Shown here in pieces: positions 26,569 through 35,867 of a stretch of 64,000 nt of DNA (the stretch's first letter is position 1; every line of letters starts with the position of its first letter). The stretch is from NCBI RefSeq assembly GCF_050483325.1, contig NZ_JBCMYF010000017.1, positions 1 to 64,000 of the forward strand. The letters are read 5' to 3'. This stretch comes from Bacillus_P idriensis_A. GTDB taxonomy: Bacteria; Bacillota; Bacilli; Bacillales; Bacillaceae. A model generated the notes under the pieces. It was not told the DNA's origin and made no database searches. It worked only from the letters and a program-made list of their open reading frames with translations. The position numbers and the translations under genes were made by a program.

Positions 26569-27849
26569 ATGTCTAAGTTGCAGAAAATATTTGGTGAAGT
26601 AGAAGTGAATAAAGAACTAATTCTGTTGCTGATTATTGGAGGATTATATTCATTAGGAATCGCCCTCTCAAATGCTTTTGTCAATGTGTATTTGTGGAAG
26701 CAGTCTGGCAGCTTTCTCGATTTGGGCATTTACAACCTGTCCATTGTAATCATGCAGCCAGTCACATTTGTTATTGCGGGCAGATGGGCAAAGAAAATTG
26801 ACCGGGTGATTGTTTTCAGGCTTGGAATTGCCTTTTTGGCTGTTTTTTATTTGTCTGTCCTTATGATAGGAGATAACGCGGCAAATAATATTATCCTCCT
26901 TGGAGGGCTGCTTGGGATTGGATCGGGATTTTACTGGCTGTCTTTTAATGTGCTTACATTTGAAATTACAGAACCTGAGACAAGGGATTTTTTTAACGGG
27001 TTTTTAGGAATCATGACATCCTCTGCAGGGATGATTGGTCCAATTGTCGCAGGTTTTGTGATCTCAAGGCTTACGGGTGATATCGGATATAAGACCATCT
27101 TTTCTATCTCACTCGGATTATTTTTCTGTGCTGTTGTTTTAAGTCTTTTTTTAAAAAGGCGGCATGCGCACGGGAGGTATTTGCTGCTTGACGTATTGAA
27201 TGAAAGGAAGCGTAATGACAATTGGAGAATGATTACCAACGCTCATTTTTTTCAGGGGATTAGAGAAGGAACTTTTATTTTTGTAATTGGAGTGCTGGTG
27301 TTTATTACTACAGGAAGCGAGTTTGCTTTAGGTAAATACGGACTGATTAACTCAGCTGTAGCTTTTGTGTTTTATTATTTAGCAACTAGGCTCATTACAA
27401 AAAAGATGAGGAAAAAATCAATCTTATTTGGCGGGATTTTACTTTACGTTTCCACCTTTTTGCTTCTATTTGACCTTACATATCCAAAGCTGATCATCTA
27501 TGCGATTGCGATAGCCATTGCATATCCGATGCTGCTTGTACCTTATATATCTCTGACATATGATGTGATTGGCCGGTCATGGAATGCAGCGGAAGCAAGA
27601 ATTGAATATATTGTTGTAAGAGAGCTCTTTTTGAACTTCGGGAGAATCACTTCGATCCTTTTATTTATTTTTTCTGTTACCGTATTTGATGAAAAGGAAA
27701 GCATTCCAATTTTATTGGCTATTATAGGGTCCGGCCACAGCTTAATTTATTTCTTTATCCGCAAAGTGTCTTTGCCTGCATCAAATGAACCAATAAACGC
27801 TGACGGTCAAAAAAAAATGCCCGAACCGAATCTTGTAGATGGAGAATGA
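26569..27849 (+). CDS. yqgE: Major facilitator superfamily transporter YqgE
   Basis: This 426-residue membrane protein has about twelve hydrophobic segments and the MFS cytoplasmic loop after segments 2-3 (GRWAKKIDRVIVFR). Its substrate is unknown. ATG 26569 follows AAAGGGGAG (26551-26559); the GTG at 26545 lies upstream of that site. It lies between sodA and pbpA, as in B. subtilis, and ends in a hydrophilic tail. Confidence 0.87.
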   Translation: MSKLQKIFGEVEVNKELILLLIIGGLYSLGIALSNAFVNVYLWKQSGSFLDLGIYNLSIVIMQPVTFVIAGRWAKKIDRVIVFRLGIAFLAVFYLSVLMIGDNAANNIILLGGLLGIGSGFYWLSFNVLTFEITEPETRDFFNGFLGIMTSSAGMIGPIVAGFVISRLTGDIGYKTIFSISLGLFFCAVVLSLFLKRRHAHGRYLLLDVLNERKRNDNWRMITNAHFFQGIREGTFIFVIGVLVFITTGSEFALGKYGLINSAVAFVFYYLATRLITKKMRKKSILFGGILLYVSTFLLLFDLTYPKLIIYAIAIAIAYPMLLVPYISLTYDVIGRSWNAAEARIEYIVVRELFLNFGRITSILLFIFSVTVFDEKESIPILLAIIGSGHSLIYFFIRKVSLPASNEPINADGQKKMPEPNLVDGE

Positions 27850-27927
27850 GCTGGCATGACATATGACAATCGTGTTACAAGTGTCGAATTTAATAGAAAT
27901 TCGTCGATATTTTTCATAAACTATACC

Positions 27928-27962
27928 AATAGACACCTTTAAATGGTGTCTATTCTATTTTA
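27928..27962 (+). terminator. Terminator after yqgE
   Basis: AATAGACACC (27928-27937) pairs with GGTGTCTATT (27945-27954), followed by CTATTTT. Confidence 0.75.
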
Positions 27963-27984
27963 AAAGAAGATAAGGCGGTGCTAT

Positions 27985-30150
27985 ATGTCAGAAAAAAAGA
28001 AACGAGCGGTTCCGCTTCGCCTTAATATTTTGTTTTTCCTCGTGTTTTTAGTATTTTCAGGAATGATCTTAAGGCTTGGCATTGTCCAAATTGTTTACGG
28101 CGAGGATTACCGCAAAGAAGTTGAACGGAATGAGGAAGTAAATATAAGCACTTCTGTTCCGCGGGGGAAAATCTTTGACCGGAACTACAATACAATTGTC
28201 GATAACAAACCTATTAATGCCATTACATACACCAGGTCAAATTCAACATCACAAGAAGAACGTTTGGAAGTTGCTGCAAAGCTTGCAAAGATTTTTGACC
28301 AGGACCGCACAGATTCAAAGGAGGACCAGGAGGCATTAGAACAAGAGCTAAAAAAGATTACATTAAGGGATAAAAAAGATTATTGGATTTTAACCCGTCC
28401 AAAAGAAGCTGAAAAAAAAATTACAAAAGCAGATAGACAAAAAGTACTTGATGGAGTCATAAGCGACGATGACCTGTACGATCTTCAGCTTGATCGGATA
28501 ACACAAAAAGATTTACAGGATATTTCGATAGATGAATTAAAAATACTTGCGATAAAAAGAGAAATGGACAGCGGGTACGCATTAGCTCCCCAAATTATTA
28601 AAAAAGACAATATTTCAGAGCGTGAGTTTGCATATATAAGCGAACATCTCGAGGACCTGCCAGGCGTGGATATTACAACGGACTGGGAACGGCGCTACGT
28701 TTTAGATAAAACGTTAAGAACGCTGATCGGCAGCATCTCATCGTCAGAAGAAGGGATTCCCCACGATCGCTTGGATTATTATACATCACGCGATTACAGC
28801 AGAAATGACCGGGTGGGAAAAAGTTATTTAGAGTATCAATATGAAGATATTCTTCAAGGACAAAAAGCAAAAGCCCGAAACATTACAGATAAATCGGGAA
28901 AAATAATTGAGACAGAAATTATATCTGAAGGGAAAAGCGGCAAAGACCTGATCATGACAATCGATGTACAGCTTCAGCAGGAGGTTGAGAAGATTATCGA
29001 GGAAGAGCTGCTTACTGCTAAGAAAAAATCAGGTACAGCTTTACTTGACCGGGCATTTGTCGTCATGATGGATCCGAGAAACGGCGAAATGCTATCAATG
29101 GCAGGAAAACAAATTAAAAAAGATGAAAACGGAAAAATGGTGATTGAAGATTACGCATTAGGCGCGATGACAAGTTCATATACAATGGGTTCTGCAGTCA
29201 AAGGAGCCACAGTTCTTTCAGGTTTTGACTCAGGCGTCATCAAACCGGGAACAGTACAGCTTGATGAACCGTTATATATTAAAGGATCTCCGCCTAAAAA
29301 ATCGTACCGGAACATGGGCAATATTGATGATCTTGAAGCATTGCAAAGATCATCAAATGTATATATGTTCAAAACAGCGATAGCAATGGCAAACGGGGAG
29401 TATAGAAAGAACAAATCTTTGCCTCTTGATACGCAAGCATTCTCTGTACTCAGAAATTATTACAGTCAATTCGGATTAGGCGTAAAAACAGGAATTGACC
29501 TTCCTAATGAAGCAACCGGCTTCAAGGGGCAGGACCTGACGCCCGGATTATTGCTTGATTTATCGATAGGACAGTACGATACGTATACTCCGCTGCAAAT
29601 GGCTCAATACGTTTCTACCATTGCAAATGGCGGATATCGCATGAAGCCGCAAATTGTAAAAGAAATTAGGGACCCGTCGCCTAAAGACAATCTTGGTTCC
29701 GTCATTCAATCTATCAATCCTGAAGTTTTAAACCGACTGGACATGAAGAGTGAATACATTGACAGGGTACAGGAAGGCTTCAGGCGTGTTACACAGGAGA
29801 AGAACGGGACAGCCTACAGTTATTTTTCAGGGGCAGATTATTTTCCTGCAGGGAAAACGGGAACGGCTCAGGCTTTCTACGACGGTCCGAATAAAGACAA
29901 ATTCCTATCGCCTACTTATAACTTAACACTTGCCGGCTATGCACCCCACAATAACCCGGAGGTTGCATTTGCTGTAGTAGTCCCATGGGCTTATGATGAG
30001 GCGAAAAATTCACATCCTATAAATAACCTGATCGGAAGAAGGGTCATGGATAAATACTTTGAGCTAAAAAGCGAGCAAAGCAAAGATGGCATTCAGGAAG
30101 GTGTAGGACAGCCTGAAAACGCAAGGGCGATAGATGAGGAAAATGAATAG
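27985..30150 (+). CDS. pbpA: Penicillin-binding protein 2A, class B transpeptidase
   Basis: This 721-residue high-molecular-weight class B PBP has one N-terminal membrane anchor (residues 10-32) and a PBP dimerisation domain (about 50-340). The transpeptidase domain has the active-site S403-x-x-K406 (GSAVKGA), S456-S-N458 and K624-T-G. It cross-links peptidoglycan for cell elongation with MreB/RodA. It has a typical ribosome site (AAGGCGGTG). In B. subtilis PbpA acts in rod-shape and spore outgrowth. It carries its own terminator before the pst operon. Confidence 0.95.
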   Translation: MSEKKKRAVPLRLNILFFLVFLVFSGMILRLGIVQIVYGEDYRKEVERNEEVNISTSVPRGKIFDRNYNTIVDNKPINAITYTRSNSTSQEERLEVAAKLAKIFDQDRTDSKEDQEALEQELKKITLRDKKDYWILTRPKEAEKKITKADRQKVLDGVISDDDLYDLQLDRITQKDLQDISIDELKILAIKREMDSGYALAPQIIKKDNISEREFAYISEHLEDLPGVDITTDWERRYVLDKTLRTLIGSISSSEEGIPHDRLDYYTSRDYSRNDRVGKSYLEYQYEDILQGQKAKARNITDKSGKIIETEIISEGKSGKDLIMTIDVQLQQEVEKIIEEELLTAKKKSGTALLDRAFVVMMDPRNGEMLSMAGKQIKKDENGKMVIEDYALGAMTSSYTMGSAVKGATVLSGFDSGVIKPGTVQLDEPLYIKGSPPKKSYRNMGNIDDLEALQRSSNVYMFKTAIAMANGEYRKNKSLPLDTQAFSVLRNYYSQFGLGVKTGIDLPNEATGFKGQDLTPGLLLDLSIGQYDTYTPLQMAQYVSTIANGGYRMKPQIVKEIRDPSPKDNLGSVIQSINPEVLNRLDMKSEYIDRVQEGFRRVTQEKNGTAYSYFSGADYFPAGKTGTAQAFYDGPNKDKFLSPTYNLTLAGYAPHNNPEVAFAVVVPWAYDEAKNSHPINNLIGRRVMDKYFELKSEQSKDGIQEGVGQPENARAIDEENE

Positions 30151-30171
30151 AAATTAATACAGATGAGGATA

Positions 30172-30203
30172 ATAAAAGCACTCTGGATAGAGTGCTTTTT
30201 TTC
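30172..30203 (+). terminator. Terminator after pbpA
   Basis: AAAAGCACTCT (30174-30184), GGAT loop, AGAGTGCTTTT (30189-30199), then T. Confidence 0.9.
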
Positions 30204-30246
30204 ATGCTTTAAATTTTCTACAAAACACGACAGAATTATTCATGCA

Positions 30247-30300
30247 TTTACAAAACCTTAACATTCGATTAAAACCATGTTAACACTTTAGGTTTATTGT
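30247..30300 (+). promoter_or_regulatory. PhoP box array and -10 of the pst operon
   Basis: Four hexamers, TTTACA (30247), TTAACA (30258), TTAAAA (30269) and TTAACA (30280), are separated by exactly five bases. This is the direct-repeat pattern of Bacillus PhoP binding sites. Nine bases after the last comes TATTGT (30295-30300) as the -10; no sigma -35 is needed in such promoters. It predicts strong induction of pst when phosphate is scarce, through PhoPR. Confidence 0.9.
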
Positions 30301-30347
30301 ATTACTTGTAGGACAAAAACACCACTTTGTAGGGGGAATTAAGAAAT

Positions 30348-31322
30348 ATGAAAAGCTTCAAATTTTTAGCCATGACAATTATGATTTCATCATTGCTTGC
30401 ATTCGCAGCAGCTTGTGGAAATGGTGAAAGTAAAGAAGGAAACGGTTCTGAAGCCGGAACTTCTGAAGAAGCAGCTCAATTAGAAGGTGAAGTTGGAATC
30501 GACGGTTCATCAACTGTTGCTCCTATTGGTGAAGCAGTATCTGAAGAATTCGCTATGGATAACAAAGATGTTAAAGCTCCAATCGGCGTATCGGGAACTG
30601 GCGGCGGTTTTGAAAAATTCGTAGCTGGCGAAACAGATATTTCTCAAGCATCACGTCCAATCAAAGATGAAGAAGCTCAAGCAGCGAAAGACGCTGGAAT
30701 TGAATATACAGAATTACAAGTAGCATTTGACGGTTTATCAGTAGTAGTCAATAAAGAAAATGATTTCATTAAAGAATTAACTGTAGAAGACTTGAAAAAG
30801 ATCTGGGTTGAAGACGGCAAAGAAAAGAAATGGTCTGATGTTAACCCTGAATGGCCGAATGAACCAATCAAACTTTTCTCGCCTGGAACTGACTCAGGAA
30901 CATACGATTATTTCAATGAAGTAATCCTTGAAGATGAAGCAGTAGCTAAGCAGGCAACACTTTCTGAAGATGACAACGTTCTTGTAAAAGGCGTTCAAAG
31001 CGATAAAACAGCAATGGGCTACTTCGGGTATGCTTATTACTTAGAAAATAAAGACACTTTAAAAGTTGTTCCTATCGTAAATGAAGAAGGAAAAGCTGTT
31101 GAACCAACGAACGAATCAGTTGAGTCTGGAGAGTACAACCCGCTTTCACGTCCTCTCTACATCTATGTTAACAACGCATCAATGAAAGAAAAGCCGCAAG
31201 TTGCTGAGTATGTAAAATTCTACTTGGAAAACGCTGGTGCGTTAGCTGAAGAAGTTGGCTATGTAAGCCTTCCTGAAGAAAAATACAAAGAACAGCTTGA
31301 AACAATTGAAGGTTTAAAATAA
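30348..31322 (+). CDS. pstS: Phosphate ABC transporter substrate-binding lipoprotein PstS
   Basis: This 324-residue extracellular lipoprotein has a signal sequence with lipobox ending AFAAAC (acylated Cys at about 23), then an acidic Gly/Glu linker. The phosphate-binding fold starts GEVGIDGSSTVAPIGEAV; the SST loop, SGTGGG and SPGTDSGTYDYF contact phosphate. It is the first gene of the pst operon, directly behind a PhoP box array. Confidence 0.96.
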   Translation: MKSFKFLAMTIMISSLLAFAAACGNGESKEGNGSEAGTSEEAAQLEGEVGIDGSSTVAPIGEAVSEEFAMDNKDVKAPIGVSGTGGGFEKFVAGETDISQASRPIKDEEAQAAKDAGIEYTELQVAFDGLSVVVNKENDFIKELTVEDLKKIWVEDGKEKKWSDVNPEWPNEPIKLFSPGTDSGTYDYFNEVILEDEAVAKQATLSEDDNVLVKGVQSDKTAMGYFGYAYYLENKDTLKVVPIVNEEGKAVEPTNESVESGEYNPLSRPLYIYVNNASMKEKPQVAEYVKFYLENAGALAEEVGYVSLPEEKYKEQLETIEGLK

Positions 31323-31337
31323 TTTCAAAATCTAATA

Positions 31338-31363
31338 GATGAGGAGCATAACTGCTTCTCATC
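31338..31363 (+). other. Hairpin between pstS and pstC
   Basis: GATGAGGAGCA (31338-31348), TAAC loop, TGCTTCTCATC (31353-31363), one G-T pair and no T run. It is likely a 3' stabiliser or partial terminator raising pstS mRNA relative to the rest of the operon. Confidence 0.65.
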
Positions 31364-31394
31364 TTCCCATGTTTTGGAAAGGGGTTTTCACAAT

Positions 31395-32336
31395 ATGGCA
31401 ACACAAACAAGCCAGTCTGTCAGTGAAATGATAAAAGAGAAAAAGGAAAAAAGATCTTGGTTAAGATATATAGAGAAGATCGTTCCTGCATTTCTGCTGC
31501 TGACAGCTATTATATCTGTACTTACAACGGTTGGAATTTTATTTACACTTATAGTTGAAACATTTACGTTTTTCAGCAAAGTTTCATTTATGGATTTTAT
31601 TACACAAAGAGAATGGTATCCATTCTTTGAAAGTGATCCTGCTTACGGAATTATTACATTAGTATCAGGAACGCTTCTCGTTGCATTTATTGCTATGCTG
31701 GTTGCATTGCCTATAGGCCTTGCTTCTGCTATTTATTTGAGTGAGTATGCTTCGGACCGCGTCAGAAGAATTATCAAGCCGATATTAGAAGTGCTTGCAG
31801 GAATCCCTACAATTGTTTATGGATTCTTTGCTCTTTCATTTGTAACGCCATTGCTGCAATCCATCATCCCGGACTTAGGTTTTTTTAATGCACTTAGTCC
31901 CGGAATTGTTGTAGGTATCATGATTATTCCTATGATTGCATCTCTCTCAGAAGATGCGATGACATCTGTTCCTAAATCAATGCGAGAAGGAGCTCTTGCA
32001 CTTGGCTCTACGAAATTTGAAGTGGCAATGAAAGTTGTCTTGCCTGCAGCTGTGTCAGGTGTAGTTGCATCATTTGTTTTGGCTATTTCAAGAGCAATCG
32101 GAGAAACGATGATCGTAACTCTTGCAGGGGGAGCTACTCCAAAGCTTACATTTGATCCTACGGAATCAATTCAGACAATGACAGCTTATATTGTACAAGT
32201 AAGTTCAGGTGATGCAGGGTATGGAACAACTATTTACTACAGTATTTATGCTGTAGGTATGACACTGTTCATCTTCACACTGCTGATGAATTTATTCGCA
32301 CAGTTCATTTCTCGTCGCTTTAGGGAGGAATATTAA
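31395..32336 (+). CDS. pstC: Phosphate ABC transporter permease PstC
   Basis: This 313-residue inner-membrane permease has six to seven hydrophobic segments and the cytoplasmic EAA loop (REGALALGSTKFEVAMKVVLPAAVSG) that docks to the ATPase. ATG 31395 is ten bases after GAAAGGGG; a longer reading from TTG 31374 is not needed. It forms the channel with PstA. The pstC-pstA gap is one base. Confidence 0.94.
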   Translation: MATQTSQSVSEMIKEKKEKRSWLRYIEKIVPAFLLLTAIISVLTTVGILFTLIVETFTFFSKVSFMDFITQREWYPFFESDPAYGIITLVSGTLLVAFIAMLVALPIGLASAIYLSEYASDRVRRIIKPILEVLAGIPTIVYGFFALSFVTPLLQSIIPDLGFFNALSPGIVVGIMIIPMIASLSEDAMTSVPKSMREGALALGSTKFEVAMKVVLPAAVSGVVASFVLAISRAIGETMIVTLAGGATPKLTFDPTESIQTMTAYIVQVSSGDAGYGTTIYYSIYAVGMTLFIFTLLMNLFAQFISRRFREEY

Positions 32337-32337
32337 T

Positions 32338-33216
32338 ATGAACTACATCAACAAAGATAAAGTCGCTAAAAAAATGTCAAGCAGGCTTGCCGTGAACGGT
32401 ATCTACAAAGGCATTTTCTTATTGGCTACAAGTTTTGCACTGGTAGTGCTAGCGATCCTTTTATATCGGATATTCACTCAAGGATTTAGTTATATTACTC
32501 CTGAATTTTTTCAAAACTTTGCTTCAAGAAGACCATCTGCATCCGGAATTAAAGCTGCGCTTATCGGGTCATTATGGGTAATGGCAGTTGTTATCCCGGT
32601 TGGTTTAATTCTAGGAGTTGGAACAGCATTATATTTAGAAGAATACGCCAAGAAAAATAGATTCACAAATTTCCTGCAAATTAATATTGCTAATTTGGCA
32701 GGAGTTCCTTCTATTGTATTCGGCCTTTTAGGATTAACTGTATTTGTTCGGTTTTTTGATCTTGGAAGAAGTATATTAGCAGGAGGATTTACAATGGCGC
32801 TTCTTGTTCTGCCGGTCATTGTTGTCGCGTCTCAGGAAGCAATCAAGGCCGTTCCGAAAGAAATGCGCGAAGCCTCATTTGGAATGGGGGCAACAAAATG
32901 GCAGACAATCCGTCAAGTGGTTTTGCCGGCTGCCGTACCAGGTATATTAACAGGGAGCATCCTTGCTTTCTCAAGAGCAATTGGTGAAACAGCACCATTG
33001 CTTGTGGTTGGTGCTTTTGCCTTTGTAAATTACCTGCCTTCAAATGTTATGAGTACTTTTACTGTAATGCCAATTCAAATTTTCAACTGGGCTTCAAGAC
33101 CTCAGGCCGATTTTCAGGATGTAGCTGCTGCCGGTATTATTGTGTTGTTCATTTTCCTGATTGTTATGAACTCAGTTGCAGTACTCATTCGCAATAAATT
33201 CCAAAAAAATTATTAA
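32338..33216 (+). CDS. pstA: Phosphate ABC transporter permease PstA
   Basis: This 292-residue permease partner of PstC has six hydrophobic segments and the EAA loop REASFGMGATKWQTIRQVVL. GGGAGGAAT, at the end of pstC, is its ribosome site, so translation of the pair is coupled. Confidence 0.94.
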   Translation: MNYINKDKVAKKMSSRLAVNGIYKGIFLLATSFALVVLAILLYRIFTQGFSYITPEFFQNFASRRPSASGIKAALIGSLWVMAVVIPVGLILGVGTALYLEEYAKKNRFTNFLQINIANLAGVPSIVFGLLGLTVFVRFFDLGRSILAGGFTMALLVLPVIVVASQEAIKAVPKEMREASFGMGATKWQTIRQVVLPAAVPGILTGSILAFSRAIGETAPLLVVGAFAFVNYLPSNVMSTFTVMPIQIFNWASRPQADFQDVAAAGIIVLFIFLIVMNSVAVLIRNKFQKNY

Positions 33217-33248
33217 GCAAGCTTAAAGGATGAAGGAGGCTTCACACA

Positions 33249-34073
33249 ATGGAAATGACAAAAGTTGTGAAAGAGCGCAAGGAAAACGAAGAATTTGAAA
33301 CGATTGCTAAAATAGAAAAAAGCATCGTTTACAAAACAGATAATCTTAACCTTTGGTACGGAAATGATCAGGCATTAAAAAATATTGATCTCGACATTTA
33401 TGAAAATGAAGTTACAGCGATTATCGGACCGTCGGGCTGCGGAAAGTCCACTTACATTAAAACCTTAAACCGCATGGTAGAGCTGATTCCTACGGTTCGC
33501 ACATCCGGAAAAATTATCTACCGCGGGAAAAATATCTTTGATAAAGGCTATGGTGTTGAAGATTTGCGCACACGCGTAGGCATGGTATTCCAAAAACCAA
33601 ACCCTTTTCCAAAATCCATTTATGACAATGTTGCATACGGACCAAGAATTCATGGGATCCGAGATAAAAAGACTCTTGATGCCATCGTTGAAAAAAGTTT
33701 AAAAGGCGCTGCCATTTGGGACGAAGTAAAAGACCGTCTAAAAGAAAATGCTTTTGGTCTATCAGGCGGTCAGCAGCAGCGTCTTTGCATCGCCCGCTGT
33801 CTTGCAATTGAGCCTGATGTTATCTTAATGGATGAACCTACATCTGCTCTTGACCCAATTTCAACGCTGAAAGTGGAAGAGCTTGTTCAGGAATTAAAAA
33901 AGCAGTACAGTATCGTAATCGTTACTCACAACATGCAGCAGGCTGCACGTATTTCTGACCGGACAGCTTTCTTCCTGAACGGAGAAGTTGTGGAGTATTC
34001 AGAAACAGACCGCTTGTTCTCAAACCCAACAGATAAACGTACAGAAGATTACATTACTGGACGTTTCGGATAA
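33249..34073 (+). CDS. pstB: Phosphate ABC transporter ATP-binding protein PstB
   Basis: This 274-residue ABC ATPase has Walker A GPSGCGKST, the PstB-type TLNRM after it, signature LSGGQQQRLCIARC, Walker B VILMDEPTSALDP and the H-loop IVTHN. AGGAGGCTTC precedes the ATG. It powers PstSCA. Only one pstB is present here, whereas B. subtilis has two (pstBA and pstBB). Confidence 0.95.
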   Translation: MEMTKVVKERKENEEFETIAKIEKSIVYKTDNLNLWYGNDQALKNIDLDIYENEVTAIIGPSGCGKSTYIKTLNRMVELIPTVRTSGKIIYRGKNIFDKGYGVEDLRTRVGMVFQKPNPFPKSIYDNVAYGPRIHGIRDKKTLDAIVEKSLKGAAIWDEVKDRLKENAFGLSGGQQQRLCIARCLAIEPDVILMDEPTSALDPISTLKVEELVQELKKQYSIVIVTHNMQQAARISDRTAFFLNGEVVEYSETDRLFSNPTDKRTEDYITGRFG

Positions 34074-34081
34074 TGTTTAAC

Positions 34082-34121
34082 GGAATAAGTCGTGCATATG
34101 AAAAATTGCACGACTTATTCC
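34082..34121 (+). other. Perfect 15-base hairpin between pstB and phoU
   Basis: GGAATAAGTCGTGCA (34082-34096) pairs exactly with 34107-34121 around a 10-base loop. No T run follows, so complete termination is unlikely. It could protect the pst mRNA end or reduce read-through into phoU. Confidence 0.7.
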
Positions 34122-34180
34122 CATATCGATAAACAATTAATGATGATTAAAAGACAGATAAAATGTGGAGGTAACTAAAC

Positions 34181-34840
34181 ATGGTGGTTAGAGAGAAATT
34201 TGAATACGATTTAAAGATCCTGCGTGATCGATTAAATGAAATTGCACAGCTCACTGAAAAAGCTTTATTAGAAGCGATCCAGGCACTTGAAACGAAAAAT
34301 GTAGAAGCAGCTTTGGAAATCATTGAAAACGATGAGCGCATTGATGATTTGGATGAGGAAATCAACGATTTGGCTATCCTTTTAATTGCAAAGCAGCAGC
34401 CGGTTGCCATTGATTTAAGACGTATTATTGTAGCCATTAAAATCTCCAATGATGTTGAAAGAATGGCAGATTTTGCCGTGAATATCGCTAAATCAACGAT
34501 TCGTATCGGTGATGAGCCGTTATTCAAACCAATTGAAACAATTAAAAAAATGCATGCGATTGCTGTAGAAATGCTTTCCCTATCTGTAAAGGCATTTAAC
34601 GAGGAAGATGTTTTATTGGCTAAGAGAGTTGCTGATATGGATGATCAAGTAGATGATCTTTACGGACAAACGATAAGAGAGCTTCTGGAAATTATGCCTG
34701 AGCGTAAAGAGCTTATGCAGCAGATTACACAGTTAATGTTTGTATGCAGATATATTGAGCGTACTGCAGATCATGCAACAAATATTTCTGAAAGCGTCCT
34801 ATATCTTGTTAAAGGCAGAAGATATGATTTAAATGCATAA
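34181..34840 (+). CDS. phoU: Phosphate signalling/transport regulator PhoU
   Basis: This 219-residue helical protein has two PhoU bundles with the metal-binding patterns SNDVERMADFAVNIA and RYIERTADHATNISE. PhoU links Pst transport to phosphate signalling and limits Pi uptake. It follows pstB, probably partly co-transcribed across the hairpin. The laboratory B. subtilis pst operon lacks phoU (from memory), so the circuit here may resemble other Bacillales or E. coli more. Confidence 0.93.
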   Translation: MVVREKFEYDLKILRDRLNEIAQLTEKALLEAIQALETKNVEAALEIIENDERIDDLDEEINDLAILLIAKQQPVAIDLRRIIVAIKISNDVERMADFAVNIAKSTIRIGDEPLFKPIETIKKMHAIAVEMLSLSVKAFNEEDVLLAKRVADMDDQVDDLYGQTIRELLEIMPERKELMQQITQLMFVCRYIERTADHATNISESVLYLVKGRRYDLNA

Positions 34841-34847
34841 ACATAAA

Positions 34848-34882
34848 AAAGCTTGTCACACCTAAGTGACAAGCTCTTTTTA
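34848..34882. terminator. Bidirectional terminator between phoU and yqzC
   Basis: AGCTTGTCAC (34850-34859) pairs with GTGACAAGCT (34866-34875), with flanking A and T runs. Confidence 0.88.
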
Positions 34883-34884
34883 TA

Positions 34885-35361
34885 TTATTTTACAAGGACA
34901 TTGACAATTTCGCTGAAGGACATGCCTTTAACAAGTTCAAATGTTCCCATGCGAACCTTCGTATGATAATTTCCGTTAATGACAAATTCATTAAAGTCTT
35001 TTGCAGAGGCAATGACGCCTTCTTGCTCCAGGATGTCAGAAACATCACCTGTATTCATTCCCTCTACAATCTTCAATGTGTATTTTTCATTTTGCGGCTT
35101 TTCTTCAGGCGGAGCTTCGGCTTGCTTTTGTTTTTCAATCAGTGCAGTTTCTTTAAAGGCGATAAGCTCGTCATATTCTTTCGTGTCGATAGCCGTCTGG
35201 CCATTTTTAATCAGGTATTCTTTTATATCGTTTTCAGTTACTTCTCTGCTCACTACAGCAGCTGTTTTTTCATTGGTTTCTCCCATGAAATATGCAGCGG
35301 CAAGAACAGATGTAGACAAAATCATTCCGGCTGCGAATGATTGAAATCCTTTTTTGCTCAT
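34885..35361 (-). CDS. yqzC: YqzC, YceG/MltG-like C-terminal domain protein
   Basis: This 158-residue protein has an N-terminal membrane anchor (residues 7-26), a Lys/Glu/Pro-rich linker and a C-terminal segment (YTLKIVEGMNTGDVSDILEQEGVI...) resembling the LysM-like subdomain of MltG/YceG. The catalytic transglycosylase part is absent, so enzymatic activity is not expected. Its start overlaps the yqzD stop by four bases (ATGA), so the two are coupled. Confidence 0.78.
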   Translation of the reverse strand: MSKKGFQSFAAGMILSTSVLAAAYFMGETNEKTAAVVSREVTENDIKEYLIKNGQTAIDTKEYDELIAFKETALIEKQKQAEAPPEEKPQNEKYTLKIVEGMNTGDVSDILEQEGVIASAKDFNEFVINGNYHTKVRMGTFELVKGMSFSEIVNVLVK

Positions 35362-35705
35362 GTTAAGACCCTCTCATTCTTTCTAAGAATGGCTCCGATC
35401 TCTTTTTCGCTTAAGTATTCAGATCTTGCAATTGCTTCATTGGATAAACCTTGATTATGTTTCAAGATGATGCGCTGCAGGGTCTGAGGGTCGATTGAAT
35501 CATTATCAGCAACCTCTAAATCATTTTGAAGAATTTCTTCTTCAAGCACTCTGACTTTTTTCTTCAGCTTATATATCTCTTGCATCGAAGAAACAGACAG
35601 GTGTTCAACTTCCTGTTCAATATCTTTTACATGGTCTCTTTGAAAGAATGAGACGCCGATTAAAAGAATACTGACTACAAACAGGGCAATGATCATAATC
35701 TCCAT
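35358..35705 (-). CDS. yqzD: YqzD, membrane-anchored coiled-coil protein
   Basis: This 115-residue protein has one N-terminal membrane segment (residues 3-20), then a heptad-rich helix (VKDIEQEVEHLSVSSMQEIY...) and a short C-terminal region resembling a small helix-turn-helix (SNEAIARSEYLSEKEIGAIL). Its function is unknown. It is translated together with yqzC. Confidence 0.75.
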   Translation of the reverse strand: MEIMIIALFVVSILLIGVSFFQRDHVKDIEQEVEHLSVSSMQEIYKLKKKVRVLEEEILQNDLEVADNDSIDPQTLQRIILKHNQGLSNEAIARSEYLSEKEIGAILRKNERVLT

Positions 35706-35867
35706 ATTTTCTTCACCTTCTAATATTTTTTCCCTTTTTCTTTATATCACAGATTGCATACATTCTAAAGTGTAATATGCAATTTGTCGAAAAATGTCTT
35801 AATTCAAGCGATTTTCTCATAGAATCATCTTATGTCATAATAATAGCAGCACTTTATTAGGAAAGGG

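Noticed and set aside
34963..35344. Two plus-strand open frames of over 120 codons opposite yqzC
   Set aside because: They are Phe/Cys/Ser-rich antisense shadows of yqzC with no ribosome site.
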